Of a DNA stretch of 64,000 nt, positions 11,753 to 22,990 are shown in pieces. The stretch is from positions 62,001 to 126,000 of the forward strand of contig MU405275.1 of assembly GCA_022836615.1 (NCBI GenBank), in the 5' to 3' direction. This DNA is from Annulohypoxylon bovei var. microspora (lineage: Eukaryota > Ascomycota > Sordariomycetes > Xylariales > Hypoxylaceae). The notes beneath the pieces were generated by a model. The model was not told the origin of the DNA. It saw only the letters and a program-made list of their open reading frames with translations, and did not search any database. Every line of letters begins with the position of its first letter. The first letter of the stretch is position 1. Made by a program: the position numbers and the translations under genes.

Positions 11753-13465
11753 TTATGGGAAGACCTTGCCCACGTAGTTGAAGGTAGACGGATCCGTCGT
11801 GTCGAGCGAATACTCTATTATCTCGTTGTTGGAGATGCCGTAGAACATGGCGTCCGGCGTCATCGCGATGGACGTGAAGTTATTATCAGGACCCGAGTTA
11901 AATTTAAAGTCCGAGATGCTGTTCATCGTCGTCCCGTCCCAGTGGTTGCCTTGAATAGTGCCACCTTGAAGTAGGGCGATGTAGAGAGCCTGGTTCCAGC
12001 TATCCCATTTCGTTATGGCGAATTGTTGGGATGTTGATGGCAACGGTATATCGGATTGGAGTTCGGTCACTGAAGCGGGTCAGCTTATCTGCACATTAAA
12101 GTCTAGGTATGTGGAAGGATCAGGAGCTCAAAGCCCCCAAATGACAGTCAGCGTCAGCTTACCTCGTTGATCCGCGCCGTTCCACGTGTCGTTGTATGAC
12201 GTTACCCTCATATCTCCAGCCTTATCTGAATCGACGCGTTCGGAGACGAGCTCGAGACGATCGAGGTATGCCCCGTCTAACTGGGGGATGATAGCTAAAC
12301 TAGAGTTGGCAGCGACGTCGCTGGAATCGACCGCTACAGTTGCGGTGGCCCAGGTGCTAGAATTGGCTGTTTTAATAGCTCCTTCTGGTCTTTGATACGC
12401 GACGACCCAAGTTCCATTACAGCTGGCGTGCCAGCAGCGCTGCCACATCGCAGCTAATCCTGAGCCAGGCCAGGTTTGAAGGACAGCGTTATCAAGGGTG
12501 TCGTTATCCCAACTGTCTGGTCGGTTAAGCGCGTCAAAGGAAGCCATTGATCTTATCGTATTAGTCGGGTCCGTGAACCAGACATGCGTCTCGTATATAG
12601 GATCAAGATCCATCGACGCGCTCGCTAGAGGAGTGCCCGGCTGCGGGTTAAGAGGTGTCGTCGTGGCAGCCATTAGCTGGGTCAGGTTATCCGTCGTCCA
12701 CGACTTGCCCTTCGAATCCCATCGTCGGGCGATGATTGAATTATATATGTCTTGGAAGAAAACGGTCCTATGAACGACGCCAGAGGAATCCGTCCAATTC
12801 GACGCCGTTATTCTCGAATTGCTAAGTATAAGCTTCTCTGTCGTATTCGTTGATGCCGGATCGCTGGAACTCCCATTACCTGACGACCCCGATCCCGATG
12901 AAGATGCTGCCTTCGACCCGCTATGGTTGTTACTCGTTAGACCGCCCGCCAGTCCTCCCACGAGCGCGATCACCGCGATCCCAACTCCTAAGAAAATAAA
13001 AAATGTCTTCCTCGGAATGCCGCATATCGTCGCTACTCGTGTCGCTTTCTCTTCCGTTTGGTATTGGCCACCGTTCCCAGCATTGGGATCTATCGGGCTG
13101 CCGTTGCTCGTGAAATATGCGCTGTTCGGGTACGTGCTATTAGGATACGCGCTGTTTGGATCTGCATAAACCGCGCCCGCTGGGTAGCCCGCGCCATTAT
13201 AATATGCTGCACTGTTCGGATCCTTATACGGCATCGGTAAAACGCCAGCCCCCGCGTAGCCATTGTGTTGCGCGTCTACTACGACTTCTTTCGCCGACTC
13301 GGGACTGTAATATGAGTTTGTTGCTCCAGCGGCGGCTTGCTCGACCGGAACGGCTTGTGGATAGCTATGATCGGGATATTGTATCACTTCTTTCTGGTAG
13401 GTCTCAGGATCCCGCTCGGAGACTTCAAGAGTGCTATGCGGTTCATGACCATGTATTTGCGACAT
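11753..13465 (-). CDS. Membrane-anchored fucose-specific-lectin-like beta-propeller protein
   Basis: Exons 13465-12163 and 12069-11753 (GTAAGC to CAG, split Val codon) give 539 residues. The first 150 residues are polar, rich in Pro, Tyr, Asn and Ser, with short repeats of the YPNSTYPNSAY kind. One membrane segment follows at about 154-176 (FFIFLGVGIAVIALVGGLAGG), preceded by IPRK. A Ser/Gly linker leads to a roughly 320-residue domain with recurring Trp-containing blades (RWDSKGKSWTTDNLT, VWFTDPTNTIRSM, TWVVAYQRPEGAI, YIALLQGGTIQGNHWDG). This resembles the six-bladed fungal fucose-binding lectins of the AAL type. The layout predicts a type II protein with the propeller outside or in the secretory lumen, and several N-glycosylation sequons agree. 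Sugar binding is inferred. Individual pocket residues were not verified. Confidence 0.75.
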
Positions 13466-16400
13466 CGCGTCTTCTGTCTCGAACGGCTGACGCCGTCAGA
13501 AATCGGATGGATTGCTCAGCTCGAGAGTGTTTGGCGTAGTGATGATATCTTGAGGAAGAGCATGACTTTCTTCTTTCCCGATTACGAAATAAACACGAAG
13601 ATCAAGTTGTCAGAATACAGCTGACGCTGTGACGAAAGCGAAATGAGAACCTTCTCTCTCTTCTATTCAGGGGGCCGATTAGGTACGGCTGACTTTATGA
13701 GAAGAATCCTTCTGTATCTGCTTCATCGCAGCAATCCGACCCTGTCTCGTCCCATGTTCTTTCTGGCCAGCATATTATGGATTCGGGTAGTTACATGCTT
13801 ATTCTCGATGAGACCCTATGCAGGGAGTGTGGAATCCTTCTGGGGCACCCCTCCAATAGCGTTCTATCCTAACGATCCTATTTCAGGGCTGCAGGGCGAA
13901 CAGGGAGTCTCAAGTACGTGCGGACCTAGATTCCGAATACTGTATTCTCGCCTACATACCCCAATTCTACATAAGACCATACTACACGAATTAGAAGTGT
14001 TCTACGGTGTGTCTCGATATGATTTCATGTACGAGTCCTAGACCTCCAACGGTTCAACTGCTCTGCCGCCGAGGGATCGTGCTAGTTCACCAGATAACTT
14101 CAGCTGGCCCCAGTTATCGCCCCCAGTTGGCGGATCCAACAGCCCTAGACTAACTACAAATATAACCGCCACCGAGGTCAAGTACCCACCAGGGCAGTTA
14201 AGAAGCTTAGGCCGTATAAGCCCCCAAAGGCCAAATTTCCTTTCCTGGAGCGATCGACACGGCTTCTTACCTGGAATACTCGTAGTCTACGATATGGCGT
14301 TTTCGACAAGCAATAGTTTGCGGTCTGCGGAGCGTGGAGTGCTCGCATTGTTGAAATTTCTTAGACGAGAGATGCAGATTTCAAGTGGCTTAGGCTTTGA
14401 TCATATTCCTCAGGCTGCTCAATTACACGAAGGCAGTACGTGTATTTAATAACAAATTAAGGAGACTCTCACTGGATTCGTCCAACAAATGCGTACAGTA
14501 TATATAACTAATATACCAAGCTTAAGTAGCAGAGTAGTAATGTCATCGTGGAATGTTTCCTATTCCACCCATGACGTTCCACTGAATCGGAATCCTAATT
14601 GGTTGTTAGGGCTCCCACTTTCATCAGTGTGCGGCGCAGATCTCTCACGATGCTCTTAGAGGCGCAACTAGTCAGCTAGTTCGACAAATAGAAGACAGGT
14701 TGAAATATCTAGATATCATGGTCTTTGATGATAATCTCTTTCTCAAACCGGTAAAGCAGAATCCCCAAGATTTCTCTATCCTCTATTCTACACGTGTTTT
14801 TTTTGAACCGACCATGATATCTTACGGCATATAAGCACCTTAATCCGGTCCCGAAAAGTATAGGCGGTTCCAATGTAAGGACGGGCGTGCATTCGTCGCC
14901 GTCGCTTTCGAATCCCACCTACATACTACCTCTGTATTAAAAGATCACTGCATTCAGCTCCCCGCAACAAGCGCCCAAGCATTGCACTTCGTTGGACTAA
15001 AAAGCCGCGTTGCTAATATAAGCTTAAGTCAATAACCCGACACATCGACGATTCACCCTTCTCTGATTCTGCTCGCTCTTACTAGCCTCGGGGACATAAT
15101 AAGTTTTGGGAATTATGATAAAATTTCAAAGTCCAAGTTATGATGCGGCTGCAGCTATTACCTACCTAGGTATTCTAAACTGGAAGACCCCTTTACCGAC
15201 ACTGTATCCGGATAGTATCGGTATCAAACGAATCAAATTGTAACATACATATCTCGTCCTCATCTTTAACGTAGCGATTTATCCCTCTCTGAAACCACAC
15301 GTGGCAGCTCCTTCGGTCCCGAGTACCGGCCACTGCAACCATTCACACCATCTCCGAACGCCATCTCTTAATTGACCGACGTCAATGCATGAAATCAACG
15401 CCGATCGAACGGTAGTTGGAACATGATTGCTAGATTAGATCACTCACTATTGCTTGCATCAGTAGACCGGTTTCTACGATGACCTTTCAGCCAGCTGGTT
15501 AATAGAGACAATATGGTTTCCTGCACTGGTCTACACCTATCACAATTCTTTGCATCGTACTAAGACAATAGTATTAAGATAGTGCAAAGACATAGATGCC
15601 TTGGCTCTGGAAATGTTAAACTGATACGTAGGTAGGTAGGTAGGTAGGTAGGTTGCATACCTTGGCAGACTTGCCCGGAGAAGTAATCGCAGAAGAGGGT
15701 GAAACACGCCCCCCCCGCTATGAGACTTCAAGGCAGACGGCGAGCATGTGAACGATACAACGTTGGTTAACTCCTCAAATCAGCCTCGGGGCGGCGGCAA
15801 ACTCCAGTCCATGTGGAATTTGTTACTGGGTTTATAAGAACATGTTATGCTACACGCAGCTAGAAGGAATCGCGGTTATTCTTTGACGCTTCGGGTCGTA
15901 TCAGTAAGCGCTTCGCTATCGCTAGGTATCTGAGGCGCAGCTTTGGCCTAGACCGTGTCCGCCTAGTCCGCATACTCTCGGCCTCAGGTGACTGAGGGCC
16001 AACAATATAATTCTTGTTTTCCGACACTCTAAAAGGGAGTCGAAAAACTGAATAGGTCAAGGCGACGAGGCCATTGTCAAGGCCACGAAAGGACCGCCAA
16101 CGCCTATGATGACCAACTTAAAAGTGTACCCTCGAATTATCGATCGGAATCATCGATCACGGATACCCGTTTGGACGGTGCTCGGGGAATAGCAATGTCT
16201 TTTTTATACATACGCTATGTTAGTTTGAAGTTATATAGGTACCTACACGATCAACTCAGCCCATACAAAGTTCAGGTCGTTGAAGCCAACGATCCCCTCC
16301 GAGCTCTCTAACTTAACCCAACAAACCTAAACTGCCATGTTTGGGTAGCTATCTCAAGGTAGGGTATGCCGTTCGTGCTTAATCTTCCTAAGTAAAAGGT

Positions 16401-16487
16401 AATGTAGGACTGCTTGCGACGTAAGTGCTCCTACGCCTCGTAATCTCTCAACTTACATACTTTCATACATTCCGCAGCTATACAACA
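13466..16487. other. Three-kilobase spacer without a recognised gene
   Basis: Upstream of the lectin gene. Small frames at 13643-14041 (+), 14709-14918 (-) and 15860-16060 (-) have no recognisable motif. A GTAG microsatellite sits at 15628-15653. Nothing else identifiable. Confidence 0.55.
15628..15653. repeat. (GTAG)n microsatellite, about six copies
   Basis: Six uninterrupted GTAG units lie between ACGTAG and GTTGC. This is the longest run of the AGGT/ACCT motif that recurs throughout the spacers of this window. Confidence 0.9.
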
Positions 16488-16910
16488 ATGATGTCAATCC
16501 CAGATACAGAATCACCGCCGTCCGTCGAGTACTTCTGCGTCCATTACTCGTGCCAGGGGACGTATCATGCTGAACCGTCACTCACCGGCCCCATCTTCCA
16601 TCGCGATTCGTTCGATATATATCAAGAGAACCGCGCCCGCAAGAACAAGGGGAGGCGCATTGTTCGCCTAGACGATGAAAGCGAAGATAACGAGGAGATC
16701 GAGGAGCGTTCTCCGTTGAATCAGCTTATGACCAGAGCCCGCCAGGTCTGGTCTACCCTGCCATGGTCGGCAGCTGGGAGAGGAAGGCGGAAGAATAGAT
16801 CACGGTCATCTTCCGATGCTAGCTCAGAAAAAGATGCGTCTTCTGGATCCGATCAACAAGGGTCAATATCGAAGCCGCGCAAGTCGAAACATGCTCGCTT
16901 CACCAACTAA
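16488..16910 (+). CDS. Hypothetical basic protein, 140 residues
   Basis: Single exon from the first ATG of an ATGATG pair at 16488. The frame is open further upstream but without an ATG there. The N-terminal half contains SVEYFCVHYSCQGTYHAEPS. The middle is acidic (DDESEDNEEIEERSP) and the tail is Arg/Ser/Lys-rich (GRGRRKNRSRSSSDASSEK, KPRKSKHARF), suggesting a nuclear or RNA-associated disordered tail. I recognise no domain. No neighbour offers a functional hint. Codon use fits the other single-exon genes. Confidence 0.5.
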   Translation: MMSIPDTESPPSVEYFCVHYSCQGTYHAEPSLTGPIFHRDSFDIYQENRARKNKGRRIVRLDDESEDNEEIEERSPLNQLMTRARQVWSTLPWSAAGRGRRKNRSRSSSDASSEKDASSGSDQQGSISKPRKSKHARFTN

Positions 16911-18008
16911 CATTGAAGATCCGCAGTTGGCATCGATTTGCTATAATAGGGTCTAGTACGACAGCGATATACAATGGCCCCTTCAACCGTACCACGAGGA
17001 GAGTTTCGCCCTACGGTATTATAACAACATACTTACGAACATTCGGCTCATTCTATCAAATAGACGAAGGTTAGCCGCCTTCATTGTATATAGGGATTTA
17101 TCGTGGGATATACGTTCGTTAGGTACCTCACCGAACACTATACGGCTCGCTCGTTAGGGAAATGATCAACTTGGTATAATTGTCAAAAGAATCATGTATA
17201 GTAGTTCAATAACCATATCATAGAAAATAACTATCGTTAATACCAACTGAATTATAAAGATAGCCCGGTCTTAATGATCATACTAGGCACTCTGTAGGTT
17301 GTGCCTCATCATATAACAGCAGCCGGGAAACTCGGAACTCATCCGAAGGCCTCACAAACGGCCAGAATAGTATAATAACATCGCACCCATTCACATGCAC
17401 CATCACATCAGTGACAAAAGTGGTGAGGGGTTATCATTGCTGTGCCCTTCCAATACCCAAGCGTTCCGCCATCTCAGCCCCGCCGAATTGACGAGTTGAT
17501 CTTAGTCTGACCTCGTGCTGCCTGCACGACATGTACTGTGCCCCGAAGCGGCATTAGGCCTCCCAAACCTCACCAACGAGAAGCCCTCGACGCTCGGGAC
17601 TTGCGGTCGATGTCCACCTCCCCTCGCAGTGAACACATGGCAGACTGCATGAAGTGTATAAAGCTGAAAATGCATTGAGGCTTCTCGTTGGGTTAGGTGC
17701 CGGGCCTTGCTCCATACCTCTCCATTCATGTCAATATATAAGAACCGCCGGCTCCGGAGTAACGCTAACGTCTCTTCCTTTAGCCTTGCTATGTATATCC
17801 CATACTATAGAAGATATCTAAGTGTTTATACTCTAGAGCCTCGTTTGGTCGAGCAATATACCTTCCTAAACCCATCTGCAATTCCAAGTTAAGCCCGCCA
17901 AGCCCAGTAACTACTAAGTAGCGGCACCTAGACAATCTTAGATCCGTATCCTCAGCCGCAAGTCCCAAGCTGAAACCCAACCTCCCTCCCTCCACCCCCT
18001 CCCTCGCC
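16911..18008. other. Spacer without recognised gene
   Basis: About 1.1 kb. The frame at 17502-17729 (-) shows no family signal. The stretch just before 18009 is CT-rich (CCTCCCTCCCTCC), as is common in fungal promoters upstream of the start codon. Confidence 0.5.
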
Positions 18009-18932
18009 ATGAAATCGAAGCTCAAAGACCCGCTCCCAGCATCCTCGAGCTTCGAGTTCCTGACATACAGCGCGTCGGCCGCACAGCAACCACCACCAGA
18101 CCTATCCGTGAAGAACGACGCCTTCTGGAGCTACTGCGGGCCGCTACTAGCCGAAGAAGGCGACCTGCCGGCGAGCCTGCACGACTGGGCGCGCGCCGTG
18201 CTCCGCGGCTCTCTTCTCCCGCTGCTCCTGCCGTTCCTCGCCTTCGCCAACGAGGTGCTCGCGGCCGAGGGCCTCGACCACTACTGGCTGACGATCCGCG
18301 CGACGCGGGCCACCCCCGAGTTCGACCGCCCGCGCTGGCACACCGACGACCTGTTCTTCAGCCGCGGCGGCTGCGGGCTCCGCGAACCGCCGACAGCATC
18401 GTCAGCATCACTAGCAACGTCGTCCGCGAAGGCCACGGCGAGGATAAAGACAAAGCTCCAAGCCGCAGTCCGCGCCCCCGCAGCACCGGCTCCGGAGCTC
18501 GACCTGCAGACCGACTGGAAGCTATGCGCGACGCTCCTCGGGCCACCCACCCTGTTCATCCCCTCCGCCTCGCAAGCCCTCGCGCGGCACACCTCGCGCC
18601 TCGCGAAGCTCTCTTTATCCACACCGCACCCCTGCACGTCGCTGCGCTGCGCAGCCTGCGCGGCGACATCCGACGCGGTGCGCGCGTCGCTGTGCACGTC
18701 GCTCGCGTCGTTAGGGCTAGTGCAGGCGCGGCCGGGCCAGTGCGCGGTGTTCCGGATCGGCGGGGAGCGCGGGGCGGTGCACTCGGAGCCGAGCCTGGGG
18801 CGCGGCGACCGCGTGTTCGTGAACGTGGTGCCCGGGCGCCGCGCGGAGCTCGCGGGCCTCGTGGCGAAGTGGGGGATGGGGTTTCCGCGGTCGTGGTGGA
18901 TTGCGCCGGGGGTGTTGAGGGAGGGGCGGTGA
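18009..18932 (+). CDS. DUF1826-like conserved protein, 307 residues
   Basis: One exon, ATG 18009 to TGA, extremely GC-rich with strong G/C preference at third codon positions. Conserved-looking blocks are DHYWLTIRATRATPEFDRPR, then WHTDD, WKLCATLLGPPTLFIP, QCAVFRIGGERGAVHSEP and DRVFVNVVPGRR. The order (His-x-Asp, a GPPT strand, a late GAVHSEP His motif, a basic strand) looks like DUF1826 proteins, a double-stranded beta-helix-like family. WHTDD and AVHSEP could supply metal ligands, but this is an inference from pattern. The Ala/Thr/Ser-rich insert around residues 128-155 is low complexity. Function unknown. There is no signal peptide or membrane segment. Confidence 0.7.
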   Translation: MKSKLKDPLPASSSFEFLTYSASAAQQPPPDLSVKNDAFWSYCGPLLAEEGDLPASLHDWARAVLRGSLLPLLLPFLAFANEVLAAEGLDHYWLTIRATRATPEFDRPRWHTDDLFFSRGGCGLREPPTASSASLATSSAKATARIKTKLQAAVRAPAAPAPELDLQTDWKLCATLLGPPTLFIPSASQALARHTSRLAKLSLSTPHPCTSLRCAACAATSDAVRASLCTSLASLGLVQARPGQCAVFRIGGERGAVHSEPSLGRGDRVFVNVVPGRRAELAGLVAKWGMGFPRSWWIAPGVLREGR

Positions 18933-19374
18933 CGGGGAGGGGATTGGGGGGTGGGGGTAAGGAAGGGGCGTAATGGATGGATGTTCGACTTTGGGTGGGT
19001 GAGTTTGTGGGATTAGAATAGCTAGATGTTTTTGGTTAATAATACCCCTGAGAGAGTAACCTTCAGAACAAAGACCATCTATATGAGTTAAGTGCCTAAC
19101 AATAATGGAATATGGATTGATACTACATACACCGCGTTTGGATCTTACGTAGGTGCCTATTTAATTTTGGGGACTACCGATGCCTTAGAATAAATCAAAT
19201 GGAGCAAAGGATGAAAGATAAAACAGGAAAGGGAGAGAGTGAGAAGCGGAGAGAAGTCTTTATATTTAATAGAGTCCTTACCTTAGCTATCTACCTGGGG
19301 CAATTATAAATAGTATTAACTATCCTCCAATCCGATTCCCATCAATGGATATATTCATATCATTAGCAGGTGTT
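18933..19374. other. Short spacer between convergent genes
   Basis: Holds the 3' ends of the DUF1826-like gene and of the minus-strand hypothetical gene. G-rich just after 18932, then AT-rich. No gene seen. Confidence 0.5.
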
Positions 19375-19908
19375 TTAGTTCATATCCAATTTCTTTTCTC
19401 TCCCTTCTCGATCTACTTTGATGACTCTATTTCCTCTCCTCTCTCGGTTTTGGTTAACCAAAAAACCGAGCAGATGCATGATCCTAACGCAGCGATCAAA
19501 TTGGGGGTCTTCAGAGTGCTTTATTGCATGGTCCTCTAAACTAATGTCATACGCCTCGCCCCTCTCACTCTTCAGGAACGTCATGATTCGTAGCGCAAAC
19601 ATCGACGCATGGGGGACGAGTTCGTACGGCTTGTCTACGCAGTCCTGATCCACTGCTTCTTCTAGCGTCTTGCCCTTCCTCCGTAATCCCCGCGACATTC
19701 GCTTGTCATGAAGGTATTCGTCGACGTCTTTCCAGTCTGGCAATAGCTTAGTCGTCGAGCCTGACGAAAGGCATCGGTTCGAATATTTCCGGAAGGCTTC
19801 CGTGACAGGGGTAGCCGTGACGAGTGCCTCGATGCTATTCTTATCCTTTAATCGAAGGGCAGATCGAAGCGCCTCTATTGTCTTTGGTGCTCTGGTGGAT
19901 GCTGACAT
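19375..19908 (-). CDS. Hypothetical protein, 177 residues
   Basis: Single exon from ATG at 19908 to TGA or TAA near 19375. It is soluble, charged and mainly alpha-helical in appearance. Segments include TIEALRSALRLKDKNSIEAL, PDWKDVDEYLHDKRMSRGLR, YELVPHASMFALRIMTFLKS and CVRIMHLLGFLVNQNRERRG, ending in a basic tail. There is no signal peptide, membrane segment or catalytic motif that I recognise. Amphipathic spacing of Leu/Ile/Met and an acidic/basic balance support a true protein. It lies upstream of and in the same direction as the Zn2Cys6 regulator's 3' neighbour, with no functional link evident. Confidence 0.6.
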   Translation of the reverse strand: MSASTRAPKTIEALRSALRLKDKNSIEALVTATPVTEAFRKYSNRCLSSGSTTKLLPDWKDVDEYLHDKRMSRGLRRKGKTLEEAVDQDCVDKPYELVPHASMFALRIMTFLKSERGEAYDISLEDHAIKHSEDPQFDRCVRIMHLLGFLVNQNRERRGNRVIKVDREGREKKLDMN

Positions 19909-20323
19909 CTTGATTATTGACCTAATTAAGACACAATTTCAATCCTGATTGTAACTGATTCTTAAGCTGTCTCCGCCGAGTACGTCAAGTCAGAAACTGC
20001 GTGCATCCAGGCCAAAGCCCATTTACACGCATATAACTACACATTGAACAAGCTGTTGGTTTTCTTGGAGGTGCATTGTTTAATGACAATGAGTTGTGGT
20101 GTAGTTGTTGTCAAATTAAGACAGAGCTGAGACAAGGCTGGCCGGAACAAAGGAATGACTGTTCCTTCAAGATCTGTGTTAGAACCATACAGTTAGGCAT
20201 GTAGAAGATGGCAATATTACATACTAGAATAAGTCGCTTTCAATCTTGATCTAGGACCCGGAAGCCTGCTGAAAGACTAGAGATTGTATCACATCTCTGC
20301 CTTGTCGTCTTTGAGAATACCTG
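19909..20323. other. Spacer
   Basis: About 400 nt with the promoter of the hypothetical gene on the minus strand and the 3' flank of the regulator gene. Nothing else recognised. Confidence 0.5.
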
Positions 20324-22990
20324 TCAACCCTTTAGGACATTCCACGGCAGAAACCCGCCCATGGCAAATGGGGATGATTCAATTGAAGGGTCGCTAATAG
20401 TTGTTGAATCGTCGACGTTATAGAAACCATCTACCGAGCATGGAAAGTTGAGATCCAGAAGAAGGGGATCTGTGCCGAGTTAGCAAGATTTGCCATCCTA
20501 AGGATTGATTGTGATGATGACTTGGGAAAAGGCAACGTCCGGGTTTCCATCCCCTGCACCTTTACCAGATAGATACCAACATGTATTTATTTCATTCGCG
20601 CTGCAAATAATTACAGTGGGTTGAAGGTATATTAGAGTAGGAGATGATTCCATATTTGATTGATGCATGAGACTTGTATTCGGCAAGGGTAACGTACCTT
20701 GGAAATCAATTTGACTAAAGTCATCTTCTTCATCAGTATGACTCATCGGAGTGTTCGTGATTTTGAGAACTAGACGTATAGCTTCTATAGCTTTCCGAGC
20801 GTGCTTAGATGTGCTAGCGAACCTTTGCCAGCATTCCGAAGACTTTACTAGGAGCTGACTGATCTCATCTGTGCTTATTCCTTCAACCGTTCTTTGTGGA
20901 GTGTCGTCAATTTGCTTTACATAGTGGCATAGAATACCAGTTGCTAGCATAAACTCATTGTTCATAACGGATGTAAGTTTCCATCGAGCATCGTATAATA
21001 AGGCGTCCGGCTTGACCAGGTCGTAAACCATGTGTTGGTATTCGATGATAGAGATGGCTGCCCTCAGAGAGATGTCCCGCGAGTAACTGTAACGTTCATT
21101 TTGCGGGGGGGCCATGAAGTACTTCTTATGTAGGACTATCTGTAGCCTAAGGAAACAAATCTGCAACCAGATCCTTTGCATAATCAACTGGGGAGGATCG
21201 GTGATTGATTGTGATATGGGATGCATTTTTAGGGCTGGCGGGAGACGGTTTTGGTGAGCTTGCACCTTTTGATGCATGGCCATTATTTCTTCATATTTAT
21301 GACTTCTAGTATCAGTAGCCATGTCGCGAACTTCTTCCCACAGGTGTGCGACGCGGGTTCTCGTAATAATATATAGGACAGGCGTTAGCTCGGTCTCAGG
21401 TCTTGCCGGCGGCAGTTCCGTTGTTTCTTCGTCAAAATCGGAGTCTTTGAAATTGTGTGGTTCTTCCGTGTCTATTTGGTGATCCTTTAGCATACTTGGA
21501 AGGCCCATCTGGGAGGCAAAGATAAGATTCGCCTGGTATACGGCTGCCCAAGTTCGCCTTCTCATCTCACCCTCGAAGGGTGATATGACGGGGAAGTGCT
21601 TGGGGTCTCTGTGATAGCCCATCCTCATGGCAATGTTCAAGATCACACCCAATAATATGTGGGTACCAAACTCGGAATCCTCTTGGAGCAAGTGTTCTAT
21701 GGCGATGTAGAGGATGAGAACCTTTAAAACATGTGGTCCACCCTTGGTGTACTTGCCAAGCATCAAGCACTGGACGACTTTCTCTCGGTATATTCTTACA
21801 AGAATAGCGCCCTCCAGGTTGGAGGATTGAGCGCTCGGGTCATTACACCCGTGTGGTAGTGTGAGTAAGATCGAAAGCGACATGATAGCGAATAAGATGC
21901 CTATCCACATGATGGGGGCCGAGGTGTTATCTTCCCAAAATTGCTCATACTTAGACATAGTAACCTATGTTAGCATCTAGGACTATAAACATACACGAGG
22001 AACACTTACTTGTCGAATGAATTGGCCGCTGTGTAGAAGCGCTACTTATTGAATATCAGCACTTGTCTCAGTATGTAGCTCTAGCTAAGTATGAGTAAAA
22101 GCGAACCTGGATGTAAGTCGATCGTATTAAAAAACTTAGATATTAGTCGATCAACGACGGACCGGGTCGGTAGCGCGCTCAGAATTTCTGCTTTGTTAAC
22201 CTGGGCGAAACGACCATATAGTAGCTGAGGGTGAGGACCATAATCCGGAGCGACTTGTGGCGGAATGGTATAACGCATGGTTGAACTAGAATCTGCGGTA
22301 TCCTGAAAGCAGTCTTTAAGCTCGGAGATACTATCTAAAAGAGCGGTCCAATGTGCGCCATCGACGTAATTAACTCCAGCGGGAGTATTTGTTAGGGTGC
22401 CACAATCAGATGGTTCTCCAGATCCAGATCCAGATCCAGATCCAGATCCATTTGGTCCCACACCAGGGTCAGAATAACCCTCGACGACGGGAGAGACAGA
22501 GGTCTCGGGTTGCGGCGCTGGTGTTACATTCGACGGGTTCTTTGACGCAGCTCGTTGCATAAGAACATGGACAAGGCTCTCAAGCTCACGGATACGATTT
22601 TGGACGGTAGTAACAGGTTCTCTATCTGATGAACGTGATGACGCATCCGGATAAGTGCAAGCCATAGACAGTCCTCTAATGGAACAAGTACGGCATGGCT
22701 GCTGTCTATCACATTTGACCCTAGGTAGTTAAGGTGAGCAGAAGGGCTCATAGGGACTATAAGCATAGAATTATGAGATGAGAGAGATGGGACTGATGGG
22801 ACTGATGGAATATAATATGATATGATAGGATGAGATGAAATGAGACGAGATGGATTAAGCAGTTAGTTACATACTTGCGTCGCCTGCATGGAGTACATGA
22901 CAACTGAGGCTTGTCCCGGCGCCGATTCGGTGGAGGTAAAGGACGCTGTCTCGCTGGAGGTGTTCCGGCCATATCGTCCGTTAGCGTCAT
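20324..22990 (-). CDS. Zn2Cys6 fungal transcription factor
   Basis: Proposed exons 22990-22875, 22720-22107, 22041-22010, 21949-20566 and 20469-20324 give about 763 residues. The binuclear zinc cluster is split by intron 1: Cys32, Cys35, Cys42, Cys48, Cys51 and Cys60 (CTPCRRRK then VKCDRQQPCRTC). A linker and a short coiled segment (RIRELESLVHVLMQRA) follow, as usual for dimeric regulators. Next come a GSGSGSGSGSG run and the fungal_trans middle homology region (LHSGQFIRQYEQFW, GEMRRRTWAAVYQANLIFAS). The C-terminal exon ends DPLLLDLNFPCSVDGF to LPWNVLKG. The 32-nt exon and the acceptor before YEQFW were chosen because they restore family wording. Junctions near 20700-20560 are the weakest part: a 97-nt intron candidate (20697-20601) with good signals would shift the frame. 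Target genes are unknown. Confidence 0.8.
22418..22450. repeat. Hexanucleotide repeat (CCAGAT)n inside the regulator gene
   Basis: About five and a half CCAGAT units. They encode the alternating Gly-Ser run in the linker of the Zn2Cys6 protein on the minus strand, so copy number can vary without a frameshift. Confidence 0.9.

Noticed and set aside
13643..14041. 132-codon plus-strand frame
   Set aside because: Hydrophobic and basic mixture without family signal; likely chance in the promoter side of the lectin gene.
15628..15653. CRISPR-like or telomeric array
   Set aside because: A simple GTAG microsatellite without spacers, and not TTAGGG.
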